DNA of 64,000 nt from Parapontixanthobacter sp963736595 (GCA_963736595.1 CAVTPG010000002.1:434001-498000), one strand, 5' to 3'. Counted from the stretch's first letter, positions 17,006 through 26,033 are shown. Numbers and translations are program-made. Notes: generated from the sequence alone by a model not told the origin.

Positions 17006-18586
17006 ATGTTCAGAGACCCCCGAAGTGTCTTGCGCAGCGACCCCCGGCTGGCAAAGCTGCGCTGGTCGTGGCGACTGTCCCTCACGAGCCGCATTCTGTT
17101 TGTGCAAATCCTGCCACTGGTGCTGCTGGGCGGCGGACTGATCTACCTCGACAGCTACCGCAAGCAATTGCTGGATGAACGCTTCAAACTGGCCTTGATC
17201 GAAGCGCAGATCACCGCCGAGGCGCTGGCCGGAGCAACCGATGAACGGCAGGAAGCGCTGCTGATTCAGATCGGCAAGGAACAGCGTTTGCGCCTGCGCG
17301 TGTACGATCCCGAAGGCGCGCTGGTCGCGGATAGTTTTGCCCTCGCGCAGCCGTCCTTCACGCTGGCGTCGCCCGCCAAGGATACGCGGTGGCAGAACAC
17401 GGAACGCTGGCTGGACCGGGCTTTCGATGCGCTGGTCGGTGCACCGCCTTTGCCCGATTATCGCGAACCAGATGACGACGATGCGCAGGACTGGCCGGAA
17501 TTGCGCCGCGCGCGCGATGAAAACCTGACCCAGATCGTGTTGCGCCATGCGCCCGATCGCACACCGGTCATCACTGCTGCTGCACCGGTCGGCCTCGATG
17601 GCGAGACGCTGCTAACCACCCGCAACCCGATCGATATCACGCAATCCGTGCGGCAAGCACGCCAGACCGTCGCGATCGTGGTTCTAATCGCGCTGACCAT
17701 CTCCACATTATTGTCGCTGTTTCTTGCCCGCACCATCGTTCAGCCTTTGCGCGAGCTGGTGCGCGCGGCCATTCGCGTGCGGCAGGGCCGCGAGCGGCTG
17801 GTCGAAGTGCCGCGCTTGCCCGATCGGAGCGATGAAATTGGCCTGCTCGCCCGCGCCATCTCCGATATGTCGAGCGCCTTGCGGATGCGGATCGATGCGG
17901 TCGAGAGTTTTGCTGCCGATGTCGCGCATGAGATCAAGAACCCGCTGGCGTCGTTGAAAAGCGCGCTGGAATCGCTCGGCAAGGTCGATGATCCCGATCT
18001 GCGCCGCCAATTGAGCGAGATTGCCGAACATGATGTGCGGCGGATCAGCCGCCTCGTGACCGAAATTTCCGATGCCAGCCGGATCGATGCCGAGATGTCG
18101 CGGGCAACCTTTCAGCCGGTCGATCTGGCCAGTCTGACGGCCAATATCATCGCTTCGCGCGATACAAGACACGAAAATGGCACGGCCAAGGTCGAGCTGA
18201 TCACAGGGCACAATTATCACTTCGTCAACGGCGTCCCGGCACGGCTGGAGCGGGTGATCGACAATCTGATCGACAATGCGGTATCCTTCTCGCCAGACGA
18301 CGGAACCGTCACGCTCGAACTCAGCGCAATGGACCACGCGATCGAACTGACGGTGTGCGACGAGGGGCCGGGCATTCCAGAAAATGCGCGGGAGAAAATC
18401 TTTTCGCGCTTCCATTCGGATCGTCCGAACGAGGAAGATTTCGGCAATCATAGCGGTCTGGGCTTGGCCATCGCACGGACGATTTGCGAAGCGCATGAAG
18501 GCACACTGACAGCGCATTCGCGCAGCGATGGGCAGACGGGCGCGTGTCTGCGCATGGTGCTGCCAGAACTGCCGCAAACCGAATAG
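17006..18586 (+). CDS. chvG: Sensor histidine kinase ChvG
   Basis: A 526-residue inner-membrane sensor kinase. A TM helix (about residues 32-51, ILFVQILPLVLLGGGLIYL) and a second (about 221-245) bracket a periplasmic sensor of the Stimulus-sensing/ChvG type. HAMP follows, then the HisKA box VAHEIKNPLASLKS with His308. The ATPase domain has NLIDNAVSF (N box), DEGPGIP (G1) and GLGLAIAR (G2). It starts 29 bases after the restored stop of chvI, and its stop is 3 bases before hprK. In other alphaproteobacteria the pair responds to acid or envelope stress; that role is carried over by family. Confidence 0.93.
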   Translation: MFRDPRSVLRSDPRLAKLRWSWRLSLTSRILFVQILPLVLLGGGLIYLDSYRKQLLDERFKLALIEAQITAEALAGATDERQEALLIQIGKEQRLRLRVYDPEGALVADSFALAQPSFTLASPAKDTRWQNTERWLDRAFDALVGAPPLPDYREPDDDDAQDWPELRRARDENLTQIVLRHAPDRTPVITAAAPVGLDGETLLTTRNPIDITQSVRQARQTVAIVVLIALTISTLLSLFLARTIVQPLRELVRAAIRVRQGRERLVEVPRLPDRSDEIGLLARAISDMSSALRMRIDAVESFAADVAHEIKNPLASLKSALESLGKVDDPDLRRQLSEIAEHDVRRISRLVTEISDASRIDAEMSRATFQPVDLASLTANIIASRDTRHENGTAKVELITGHNYHFVNGVPARLERVIDNLIDNAVSFSPDDGTVTLELSAMDHAIELTVCDEGPGIPENAREKIFSRFHSDRPNEEDFGNHSGLGLAIARTICEAHEGTLTAHSRSDGQTGACLRMVLPELPQTE

Positions 18587-18589
18587 ATT

Positions 18590-19031
18590 ATGTCAGGCAA
18601 TCCCGAAGCCCTGCTTAATGTTAGCGCAGTTGCGATTGGCGGGCGCGCACTATTGATCGCAGGTCGGCCCGGCTCGGGGAAGTCTACGCTGGCGTTCGCT
18701 TTGATCGATCGCGGCGCGATTTTGGTCGGAGATGACGGGCTTATGGTTACGAATTAAGGACAGCGCTGTGGTCGCGTCACCACCAACCGGGCAAACGCGC
18801 GGATTGCTCGAAGTGGCTGGCGTTGGGCTGGTGCAATTTCCGGTGACCAGCGCAGCAGTTGCGCTGATCCTCGATCTTGATGGAGAGCCGGAGCGCCTGC
18901 CGGAGACACTCGCCACGCGCCAACTGTGCGGCTGCGATATACCTGTACTGCCGTTCAACGCACGCAATGCAAATGCCGCGATACGCGCCGAACACGCGCT
19001 TGCCCTGCACGGCTTGGAAGCGCCTGCGTGA
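18590..19031 (+). CDS. hprK: HPr kinase/phosphorylase (short alphaproteobacterial form), frame-disrupted
   Basis: Phosphorylates HPr on serine. The short form lacks the N-terminal domain, as in other alphaproteobacteria. The P-loop GRPGSGKSTL lies near residue 25-34 and GDDG near 47-50. The frame from ATG 18590 stops at 18757 after LMVTN; the continuation DSAVVASPPTGQTRGLLEV to LALHGLEAPA is in the next frame and ends at 19031. One surplus base near 18753-18756 (AATTAAGG) explains it, giving about 146 residues. It sits 3 bases after chvG. The neighbouring rapZ, EIIA and HPr make a coherent regulatory phosphorelay. Confidence 0.88.
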
Positions 19032-19068
19032 TTGCACCTTGTTCCAAGCTGCGGCATCAAGGGCTTCT

Positions 19069-20021
19069 ATGACCTCCAAGACCCCCGCCTCCAATTGCTA
19101 CCCCTCACTGCCCTCGCCCCCTCCGGCCATGCGCAGCGCATCCTGCTGGTCACCGGCCTCTCAGGCGCGGGCAAATCCACCGCGCTGCAAGAGTTGGAAG
19201 ATATGGGCTGGGAAACGATCGACAATTTCCCGATCCGCCTGCTCCCCGGCATGATTGCGGCGGAAAGCGAGCAGCACGCGCCACTCGCTATCGGTTTCGA
19301 TTCGCGCACACGCGGCTTCGTGCCCCACGACATTACCGAGATGGTGAAGGACTACTCGCAAAGCCCTGATCTCTCGATCACGACGCTGTTCATCGATTGC
19401 GGCAGCGCCGAGCTGGAGCGGCGGTATAATGAAACGCGCCGCCGTCACCCGATGGCCTTGGAGCGCCCGGTGCTGGAAGGCATCAAGGCCGAGCGCGAAT
19501 TGCTGGAGCCACTGCGCCGCTGGGCCGATCTGGTGGTGGATACGACCGATCTTGCCACCAATCAATTGCAGCAAACCATGCGCGACAGATTTGCCGATGC
19601 GCATAGCCAGCCGATGACGATTACCATTTCCAGCTTCGGCTTTGCGCGCGGAATGCCGCCTTTATCCGATCTGGTGTTCGATATGCGCTTTCTCGACAAT
19701 CCGCACTGGATCGACGGGCTGCGCGAACAAACCGGTCTCGATCCCGCCGTGGCCGACCATATCCGCAGCGATCCCGCTTTTGCGCCCGTTTTCACGCGCA
19801 TTTCCGAGCTAATTCAAGAGCTGCTGCCACGCTATGCCGCACAAGGTCGCAGCTACCTCAACATCGCCTTCGGCTGTACCGGAGGGAGACATCGCAGCGT
19901 TTTCACCGCCGAAACGATGGCGCGCGCCTTGCACGACGCCGGATTTTCGCCCACGGTCATCCATCGCAATTTGAAAGCCCGTCCGACCGATGAACTCGAA
20001 GGCCCGGAAAGCCCGGATTAA
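19069..20021 (+). CDS. rapZ: RNase adapter protein RapZ (start probably frame-disrupted)
   Basis: P-loop nucleotide-binding protein of the RapZ/YvcJ family, which controls amino-sugar metabolism or a related small-molecule signal. The Walker A is GLSGAGKST; the C-terminal domain has the hallmark GCTGGRHRSV. The continuous frame extends up to a TTG at 19032, exactly after the hprK stop, but its first residues are unconserved. An ATG at 19069 with AAGGG five bases upstream begins MTSKTPASN in another frame. Adding one base to the C-run at 19117-19121 would join it to PSGHAQRILLVTGLSG. I favour this reading, though TTG 19095 or 19032 remains possible. About 320 residues. Confidence 0.85.
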
Positions 20022-20142
20022 TGTCGCACTCTCATAATCGGCCACTTCACCCGGAAACCGCCATTACGAGCCGTCGCCACACCATGCAGGTATTTGTTTT
20101 GCTACAGTCCACCCACGCATTTACACGATCGCGCAACCGTCC

Positions 20143-20577
20143 ATGATCGGGATCATTCTCGTCACGCATGGCACGCTGGCCGTTACCTTTATCGAGGCGA
20201 TGGAACACGTCGTCGGCAAGCAGGAACACGTCCTGCCGATCTGTATCGGACCAAATGATGATATGGAGCGGCGGCGCGAGGAAATTGCGGCGGCGATTGG
20301 CAAAGCCGACACTGGCCAGGGCGCGATCCTGTTGACCGATCTGTTCGGCGGCACGCCATCCAATCTGGCCATCTCGCTGATGGAAGCGGGTAAAGTCGAA
20401 GTTATCGCCGGGATCAATCTGCCGATGCTGATCCGGCTCGCCAGTTGTCGGAGCACCATGAACGTGACCGAGGCCGCGCTTGCCGCCCGCGATGCCGGTC
20501 GCAATTACATCACGGTCGCCTCGGAATTTCTGGGTCAGGGCGATGGCAAAACCCCTGCAAAAGTCGCTTCATCGTGA
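20143..20577 (+). CDS. PTS EIIA component, mannose/fructose family
   Basis: A 144-residue PTS IIA protein of the mannose (ManX-like) family, phosphorylated on His9 (LVTHGTLA) by HPr. The LLTDLFGGTPSNLA stretch near 67-80 is the family core. No PTS membrane components are here, so a regulatory rather than sugar-transport role is likely (as for the alphaproteobacterial ManX/HPr pair). The gene is 121 bases after rapZ. Its stop overlaps the GTG start of HPr by three bases. Confidence 0.92.
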   Translation: MIGIILVTHGTLAVTFIEAMEHVVGKQEHVLPICIGPNDDMERRREEIAAAIGKADTGQGAILLTDLFGGTPSNLAISLMEAGKVEVIAGINLPMLIRLASCRSTMNVTEAALAARDAGRNYITVASEFLGQGDGKTPAKVASS

Positions 20578-20852
20578 GCGGCGTTTCACGCGACATGGTG
20601 ATCGTCAATCAGCGCGGCCTGCACGCACGGGCCAGTGCCAAATTCGTGGGCGCGGTGGCGGAATTGCCGGAAGGCTGCTCGGTGCGGGTTGCCAAGGACG
20701 GCCATTCGGCGGCTGGCGGTTCGATACTGGGCCTGATGATGCTGGGCGCGGCGAAGGGTGACACCATTAATATTTCGGTCGAAGGCGAGGATGCCGACGC
20801 CGTGCTGGAGCAATTGACCGTGATGATTGCGGATGGTTTCGGCGAGGAATAA
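20574..20852 (+). CDS. Phosphocarrier protein HPr
   Basis: A 92-residue HPr-family protein (GTG start, MSGVSRDMVIVNQRGLHA). His17 in RGLHARAS is the site for EI-dependent phosphorylation. The serine region GGSILGLMMLGAAKGD contains the regulatory HprK site. GTG overlaps the EIIA stop (GTGA), indicating coupled translation. With hprK and EIIA nearby, it completes a regulatory phosphorelay; the EI partner is not in the window. Confidence 0.93.
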   Translation: MSGVSRDMVIVNQRGLHARASAKFVGAVAELPEGCSVRVAKDGHSAAGGSILGLMMLGAAKGDTINISVEGEDADAVLEQLTVMIADGFGEE

Positions 20853-20902
20853 TGCCCGTTCTTGGGGATAATAATGCGGGCGCGGTGGGCGAAGGTAACA
20901 TT

Positions 20903-21751
20903 ATGCGCCGCCAGATTACCGGCTTTTCCAATCCCACAGTCAAATATCTGCGATCGCTGCGCGACAAGAAGCACCGCAAACGCGAAGGCAAATTCCTGGT
21001 CGAGGGTCTGCGCCTGCTGACCGATGCGCGAACCAACGGCTATGTGCCTGAAATGCTGGTCATGTCGGATCGCCGCGACCCGCATCAACTGATCGACGCG
21101 TTGGAAAATGCGGTCGCGCGTGGCTCTGGGCGTGATGGCGAGCAAAGCGGCGGGAGTAGCGGCGGCGAGATCATCGAAACGACACCCGACATCCTCTGCA
21201 AGATAACCGGCAAGGACAATGCGCAGAGCGTTGTGGGCGTGTTTGCGGAATTCGACACGTCGCTCAGGTCATTGAAGCGCACGGATCAAGCGATCTGGCT
21301 GGTCGCGCAGGCGGTGCGCGATCCCGGCAATCTTGGCACGATGCTGCGCACCGGAGATGCAATCGGGGCCAGCGGATTAATCCTGATCGACGATTGCGCA
21401 GACCCGTTTTCAGTCGAGGCCGTGCGGGCGAGTATGGGCGCGGTGTTTACGCAGGCAATCGCGCGCGCAACGTGGGAAGAATTTGTGCCGTGGCTGCGCG
21501 GAGCGGATGGTAACGCACCGGGGCAGCTGGTCGCCGCAAGTTTGCGCGATGCCGTGCCGTATCGCGAGGCCGATTATCAAGCGCCGTGCTTCATCATGGT
21601 CGGCAACGAGTCGCGCGGATTGCCGGAAGCCTATGAAGCGGAATGCGATCTGCGCGTCAAAATGCCGATGAAGGGGCAGGCGGACAGTCTGAATGCCGCC
21701 GTCGCCGCCGCAGTGCTGGGTTATGAAGTGCTGGCCTCACTCTCGGACTGA
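20903..21751 (+). CDS. RNA methyltransferase, SpoU/TrmH family
   Basis: SPOUT-type AdoMet-dependent 2'-O-ribose methyltransferase for tRNA or rRNA. The N-terminal substrate-binding region (FSNPTVKYLRSLRDKKHRKR... EGKFLVEGLRLL) precedes the knotted domain with motifs NPG-like (RDPGNLGTMLRTGDA), NESRGL and SLNAAVAAAVLGYE. About 282 residues from ATG 20903, which has GAAGG seven bases upstream. An ATG at 20852 overlapping the HPr stop would add 17 residues. The 3' end overlaps the convergent rmuC stop by 31 bases. The target nucleotide is not evident. Confidence 0.88.
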   Translation: MRRQITGFSNPTVKYLRSLRDKKHRKREGKFLVEGLRLLTDARTNGYVPEMLVMSDRRDPHQLIDALENAVARGSGRDGEQSGGSSGGEIIETTPDILCKITGKDNAQSVVGVFAEFDTSLRSLKRTDQAIWLVAQAVRDPGNLGTMLRTGDAIGASGLILIDDCADPFSVEAVRASMGAVFTQAIARATWEEFVPWLRGADGNAPGQLVAASLRDAVPYREADYQAPCFIMVGNESRGLPEAYEAECDLRVKMPMKGQADSLNAAVAAAVLGYEVLASLSD

Positions 21752-23163
21752 TCGGGCAACGATTTTTTGTTAGTGATATCAGCGGCAACATCGGCGCTGC
21801 CATAGCGCGGCGCGCCTTCGACCAATGGCACTTCCTCGATTTCACGTTTGCCGATCTCGATGCCTTTTTCCGCCAGCCGCTTGCCGGACGAAAGCACATT
21901 GCGTTCAAAACTGCCGACGAATTTGTTGTAATTACCAACTGCTGTTTCCAGACCCGACCCGACGCGTTTCAAATGCTGCGTTGCCACCGCCAGCCGCTCA
22001 TATAATTCTGCGCCAGCCTTACCGATTTCGACCGCTTCATTCGCAATCTGATCCTGTCGCCAGACTTGCGCCACCGTGCGCGCAATCGCAACAAGATTGG
22101 TCGGGGTCGCCAGCAACACGCCGTTTTGAAACGCAAAATCCCACAATTCGGGATCGGTTTCGAGCGCCGCCGCCACGAAATGCTCGCCCGGCACGAACAT
22201 CACGACATAGTCGGGCGCTTCGTCAAATTGTGATTGATAAGATTTCGCGCCCAGCGTCTGCACATGATTGCGCATGGATTTCGCGTGCATGGCCAGCGCC
22301 CGCTCGCGCACCGCATCATCATCGGCTTCGAACGCTTCCTGATAAGCGTTCAGTGACACTTTTGCATCGATAACCAGCTTCTTTTGACCCGGCACATTGA
22401 CGATGGCATCGGGTCGCAAACGCCCATCCACGGTGTCGATCGAATGTTCCAGAATAAAGTCGGTATGCTGCGACAACCCGCATTGTTCCAGCACGTTTTG
22501 CAACGCCCGCTCACCCCAGCGCCCGCGCGCCTTGGGTGCATTGGTCAGTGAATTGCCGAGCCGCTGTGCTTCGCGCCGAACCTCCTCCTGCCCCCGCTGC
22601 ATATTCTCGATCAGGCCGGTCAACTGCCCGAAGGAATCAACCCGCTTGGCTTCCAGCGCCGACACGTGATCTTCATATTTTTTCAGGCGGTCGCCGACCG
22701 GTTGCAACAGCGCGCGCAATTTCTCTTCGGAGTTTTTCTCCGCATGGCCAAACCGCTCATTCGCTCGCTCAAGAAACGCTTCCTGCGCCTTACCCAACAC
22801 CGCGTTTCCGGTGTTCTGAAACTCTTTCAGCAAGGCTTCGCGCGCATCGACCAGCAAACGTTTCTGCTCGTCGAAATTGGCTGCTTTCTCTTTCAGAGTG
22901 GCCAGCTCCGCGCTTAAACCTTCGCGTTCACCGCGCGCCGTGTCCAGTTGTGCCGCCAGCACATCCGCCCGATCTGCGCGCTCGCTCATCGTGGCCAATT
23001 CAGGCGTCATCCGCGACAAACGCTCGGCCACATCCTTTGCCTCTGTATCACGCTCGGCAAAGCGGTTCTTCCAATCCGCCACCGGGCGCGAGCCAAAAAA
23101 CCACCCCAGCCCCAGCCCGATCAGCAGCGCCGCCAAAATCGCAATTATCGCAACAATATCCAT
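21721..23163 (-). CDS. rmuC: DNA recombination protein RmuC
   Basis: A 480-residue protein of the RmuC family, which limits recombination at inverted repeats and carries a PD-(D/E)XK-like nuclease fold. A membrane anchor is at the N-terminus (MDIVAIIAILAALLIGLGLG), then a long coiled coil (about 25-190), then the conserved core around RWGERALQNVLEQCGL and the nuclease-like VIDAKVSLNAYQEAFE. The start ATG at 23163 begins the hydrophobic anchor; upstream open frame is unconserved. It converges on the rRNA/tRNA methylase gene. Confidence 0.92.
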   Translation of the reverse strand: MDIVAIIAILAALLIGLGLGWFFGSRPVADWKNRFAERDTEAKDVAERLSRMTPELATMSERADRADVLAAQLDTARGEREGLSAELATLKEKAANFDEQKRLLVDAREALLKEFQNTGNAVLGKAQEAFLERANERFGHAEKNSEEKLRALLQPVGDRLKKYEDHVSALEAKRVDSFGQLTGLIENMQRGQEEVRREAQRLGNSLTNAPKARGRWGERALQNVLEQCGLSQHTDFILEHSIDTVDGRLRPDAIVNVPGQKKLVIDAKVSLNAYQEAFEADDDAVRERALAMHAKSMRNHVQTLGAKSYQSQFDEAPDYVVMFVPGEHFVAAALETDPELWDFAFQNGVLLATPTNLVAIARTVAQVWRQDQIANEAVEIGKAGAELYERLAVATQHLKRVGSGLETAVGNYNKFVGSFERNVLSSGKRLAEKGIEIGKREIEEVPLVEGAPRYGSADVAADITNKKSLPDQSESEASTS

Positions 23164-23269
23164 CCTCGGAACATAGCCGGAACGAAGCCGCGCCGCCAGC
23201 CTGTTTGGCATGAAAGCGGAACTAATCCCCAAGCTGAAACGCTCCGGTTAGGCAAAAGGAGAATATTCA

Positions 23270-23662
23270 ATGTCGATCAAGGCTATGATTCAGGACCACC
23301 CGAAAGTGGGTGACGATTACAACGACGCGCTGGGCGAAGCGGTCAAACACACGATGTACGGCGCGGCGATCATGAGCAGTTGCGCCGATGCGTGTCTTGC
23401 TGAACCCGATGTTGCGGAGCGACGCGAATGCATCCGTCGCTGCCTCGACGCATCCGACGCCTGCACCGCATTCTATCGCATGGCCAGCCGGCGCACGGGC
23501 GGCAATGTTGGCTCCATCAAGGCAATGGCGCAGGCCACGATCACGACGGTCGAAGCGTGTCACGAGCATTGCTCGATGCATGACGATCCGCATTGCAAAC
23601 GCTGCACGACGATGTGCGAGGAAATTATTCGCGATGTGAAAAAAGCGCTGTCCGAAATGTAA
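23270..23662 (+). CDS. Cys-rich four-helix copper-binding protein (Csp-like)
   Basis: A 130-residue protein with ten cysteines on helical repeats: 38, 42, 54, 58, 65, 97, 101, 109, 112 and 116. The CxxxC and CxxC spacings place thiols on the inner face of a helical bundle, as in Csp copper-storage proteins. It also has many histidines (HEHC, HDDPHCKRC). No signal peptide is seen, so it is probably cytosolic. The start ATG has AAAAGGAG upstream. It is a single gene, closed by a strong terminator. Copper is inferred from the family; other soft metals are possible. Confidence 0.85.
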   Translation: MSIKAMIQDHPKVGDDYNDALGEAVKHTMYGAAIMSSCADACLAEPDVAERRECIRRCLDASDACTAFYRMASRRTGGNVGSIKAMAQATITTVEACHEHCSMHDDPHCKRCTTMCEEIIRDVKKALSEM

Positions 23663-23683
23663 TTCGCGCGGCGTTACGGCAAA

Positions 23684-23717
23684 GAAAAAGCCCTGCCAGT
23701 GCGGCGGGGCTTTTTTG
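23684..23717. terminator. Bidirectional intrinsic terminator between csp-like gene and def
   Basis: AGCCCTGCC (23689-23697) pairs with GGCGGGGCT (23703-23711) through one G-T wobble, flanked by an A-run and a run of six T. It ends the Csp-like gene and, read on the minus strand, can end def. Confidence 0.82.
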
Positions 23718-23756
23718 TTTTCGGCCTGTATTCGGGTCGTGCGCGATGAAGCCCGG

Positions 23757-24338
23757 TCAGGCCGCGCGGCGCAATTTGTCCAGTTTCTTCATCGCCATCT
23801 GCCGCTTCAAGCGTGACAAATGATCGATGAACAAGACGCCTTCCAAATGATCCATCTCATGCTGGATGCAGGTCGCCATCATTCCGTCCAGCTCTTCCTC
23901 ATGGCTCTTACCGTCCAGATCCTGATAGCGGACGCGGCACGCCGAGGGACGGTCCACATCGGCATAGATTTCAGGGACCGACAGGCAGCCTTCCTGATAA
24001 GTCGCCAGCACATCGGACGGATCGAGGATTTCCGGATTGACGAAAATACGCGGGTTTTTCTTCATCGGTTGATGCGTGTGCGGCTCATCACCATGCGCAG
24101 TACCATGTTCAGTACATTCGACCGGCTCAGCATCCTCGTCCGGCTCCTGCAAATCGATCACCAGAATACGCTTGGGCACGCCGATCTGGATCGCGGCGAG
24201 GCCGATGCCGTTCGCATCATACATCGTTTCGAACATATCGTCGGTCAGCGTTTTCAGGCTTGGATCAAATGTTTCGACAGGCGAGGAGATCGTTTTAAGA
24301 CGCGGATCGGGCGCTTCGATAATCGTGTGAATAGTCAT
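23757..24338 (-). CDS. def: Peptide deformylase with His/Cys-rich insert
   Basis: Removes the N-formyl group from nascent proteins. All three motifs are present: GIGLAAIQ (44-51), EGCLS (116-120) with metal ligand Cys118, and QHEMDH with His160 and His164. The start at ATG 24338 gives 193 residues. Between DLQEPDE and NPRIFVNPE is a 28-residue insert (about 65-93) with Cys75, His78, His82, His87 and His89, longer and more metal-ligand-rich than I expect for the family. It is next to recR on the same strand with an 84-base gap; fmt, its functional partner, is divergent 0.8 kb away. Confidence 0.94.
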   Translation of the reverse strand: MTIHTIIEAPDPRLKTISSPVETFDPSLKTLTDDMFETMYDANGIGLAAIQIGVPKRILVIDLQEPDEDAEPVECTEHGTAHGDEPHTHQPMKKNPRIFVNPEILDPSDVLATYQEGCLSVPEIYADVDRPSACRVRYQDLDGKSHEEELDGMMATCIQHEMDHLEGVLFIDHLSRLKRQMAMKKLDKLRRAA

Positions 24339-24422
24339 GTGGCGCAAGATAGTCGGCCTGCGTTCAATATTCAATTGCGACGTGCGCATACGGCACTGTT
24401 CGCTCGCTCTGATGGATCAGAG

Positions 24423-25019
24423 TTACCCCATCGGTTTGCGCGCGCGCAACGCCTGCGCCAGCGTGCCTTCGTCGAGATAATCCAGCTCGCCGCCGACCGG
24501 CAGGCCGTGCGCCAGTTGCGTGATCCGCACCGGATTATCCTCCAGCCGCTCCGCAATATAATGCGCGGTCGTCTGCCCTTCCAGCGTGGCATTCATCGCG
24601 AGCACAACCTCGTCGATCCCGCCTGCCTTCACCCGGTCCATCAACGCGGCGATGTTCAGATCCTCGGGCCGCACCCCGTCCAGCGCGGACAGCTTCCCGC
24701 CCAGCACATGATAGGTTCCGGCAAACAGCCGCGCCCGGTCCAGCGCCCACAGGTCAGCCACATCCTCCACCACGCAGATTGCCCGCGCATCGCGGCGCGG
24801 ATCGGCGCAGATCGCGCACGGATTGCGGGTATCGACATTACCGCACACATCGCATTCGACCAGCGTATCGCGCACGCCTTCCAACGCTTCGAGCAAAGCG
24901 GGCAAGGCATTCTCGCGCCGCTTGACCAGCCACAGGACCGCTCGCCGCGCGCTGCGCGGACCAAGCCCCGGCAGACGCGCCAAAGTGCTCGCCAATGTCT
25001 CGATCTCTTGCGATGCCAT
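24423..25019 (-). CDS. recR: Recombination mediator RecR
   Basis: RecFOR-pathway protein that loads RecA at gaps; 198 residues, the usual length. It has a helix-hairpin-helix (LARLPGLGPRSARR), a zinc finger (CDVCGNVDTRNPCAIC, residues near 56-71) and a TOPRIM domain (ICVVEDVADLWAL, ...EVVLAMNATLEG). It begins at ATG 25019. On this strand def follows. The divergent gene fmt starts 108 bases away. Confidence 0.95.
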   Translation of the reverse strand: MASQEIETLASTLARLPGLGPRSARRAVLWLVKRRENALPALLEALEGVRDTLVECDVCGNVDTRNPCAICADPRRDARAICVVEDVADLWALDRARLFAGTYHVLGGKLSALDGVRPEDLNIAALMDRVKAGGIDEVVLAMNATLEGQTTAHYIAERLEDNPVRITQLAHGLPVGGELDYLDEGTLAQALRARKPMG

Positions 25020-25127
25020 CCTTGCGCCCTATTCATTCCGGCCACGCTTGTCGAAGCCCGGACCATTCCCTATCGCCATCCAAGAAAACCACCCCGCGAC
25101 AGGCCGGGGGTGAACGAGGTATATGTA

Positions 25128-26033
25128 ATGCGTATCGTCTTTATGGGAACACCCGATTTTGCGGTTCCGACACTGCGCGCGCTGGATCATGCGGGGCATA
25201 CGCTGCTGGCCGCTTACACACAGCCGCCGCGCAAAGCGGGGCGCGGCAAAAAATTGCAGCCATCCGCAGTGCAGAAAGAAGCGGAAATCCTTGGCATAGA
25301 AGTGCGCAGTCCCGTCTCGCTCAAGTCAAGCGAGGAACAGGAACGATTCGCTGCGCTTGAGCCGGATATTGCAGTCGTGGCGGCGTATGGCCTGATCCTG
25401 CCGCAAGCGATCCTCGACGTGCCGGAACATGGCTGCCTCAACGTTCATGCCAGTCTGTTGCCTGCATGGCGCGGTGCGGCCCCGATCCAGCGTAGCATTT
25501 TGGCGGGCGACAATGTGACCGGAGTAACGATCATGCAGATGGAGCGCGGCCTTGATACCGGGCCGATGCTGGCCACGGTGCGCGTGCCGATCGAGAACAA
25601 GAATGCGGGCGAATTGACCGAGGAACTGGCGGATCGCGGCGCGCAGCTCATGGTCGGCACTTTGCGCGATCTGGCCATCCATCGCGCCATCGCACAGGAA
25701 GACGCCGAAGCGACCCATGCGCCCAAGATCGACAAGGCCGAAGCCCACATCGACTGGACGCAAGCTGCCGAACAAGTGGAGCGGCAAGTGCGCGCCTTTG
25801 CTCCGAAACCCGGTGCCTTCTTCATGCTGGGCGAGGAGCGCGTGCGAGTGCTGGCGGCGCAAGTCGTGGCGCAGGACGGCGCGGTTGGAACAGTGCTGGA
25901 CGATGAATTTTCCATCGGCTGCGGTCATGCCGCGATCCGCCCCGTCCGCCTTCAGCGTGCAGGCAAACCGGCGATGGAGACAAGCGATTTCTTGCGCGGC
26001 AAACCCGTTGCAGCCGGAACGAAGCTGCATTGA
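25128..26033 (+). CDS. fmt: Methionyl-tRNA formyltransferase
   Basis: Formylates Met-tRNA for initiation. 301 residues from ATG 25128 (MRIVFMGTPDFAVPTL). The formyl-transfer site NVHASLLPAWRGAAPIQ, and the downstream Fmt C-terminal domain (AFAPKPGAFFMLGEERVRV) are clear. An unbroken frame runs further upstream for over 1.3 kb, but that part is antisense to def and recR and has no coding character of its own. The TGA overlaps the TTG start of truA. Confidence 0.95.
   Translation: MRIVFMGTPDFAVPTLRALDHAGHTLLAAYTQPPRKAGRGKKLQPSAVQKEAEILGIEVRSPVSLKSSEEQERFAALEPDIAVVAAYGLILPQAILDVPEHGCLNVHASLLPAWRGAAPIQRSILAGDNVTGVTIMQMERGLDTGPMLATVRVPIENKNAGELTEELADRGAQLMVGTLRDLAIHRAIAQEDAEATHAPKIDKAEAHIDWTQAAEQVERQVRAFAPKPGAFFMLGEERVRVLAAQVVAQDGAVGTVLDDEFSIGCGHAAIRPVRLQRAGKPAMETSDFLRGKPVAAGTKLH

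Noticed and set aside
23820..26033. 737-codon plus-strand frame ending in Fmt
   Set aside because: The first 1.3 kb is antisense to def and recR, whose motifs are intact; the real fmt starts at ATG 25128.
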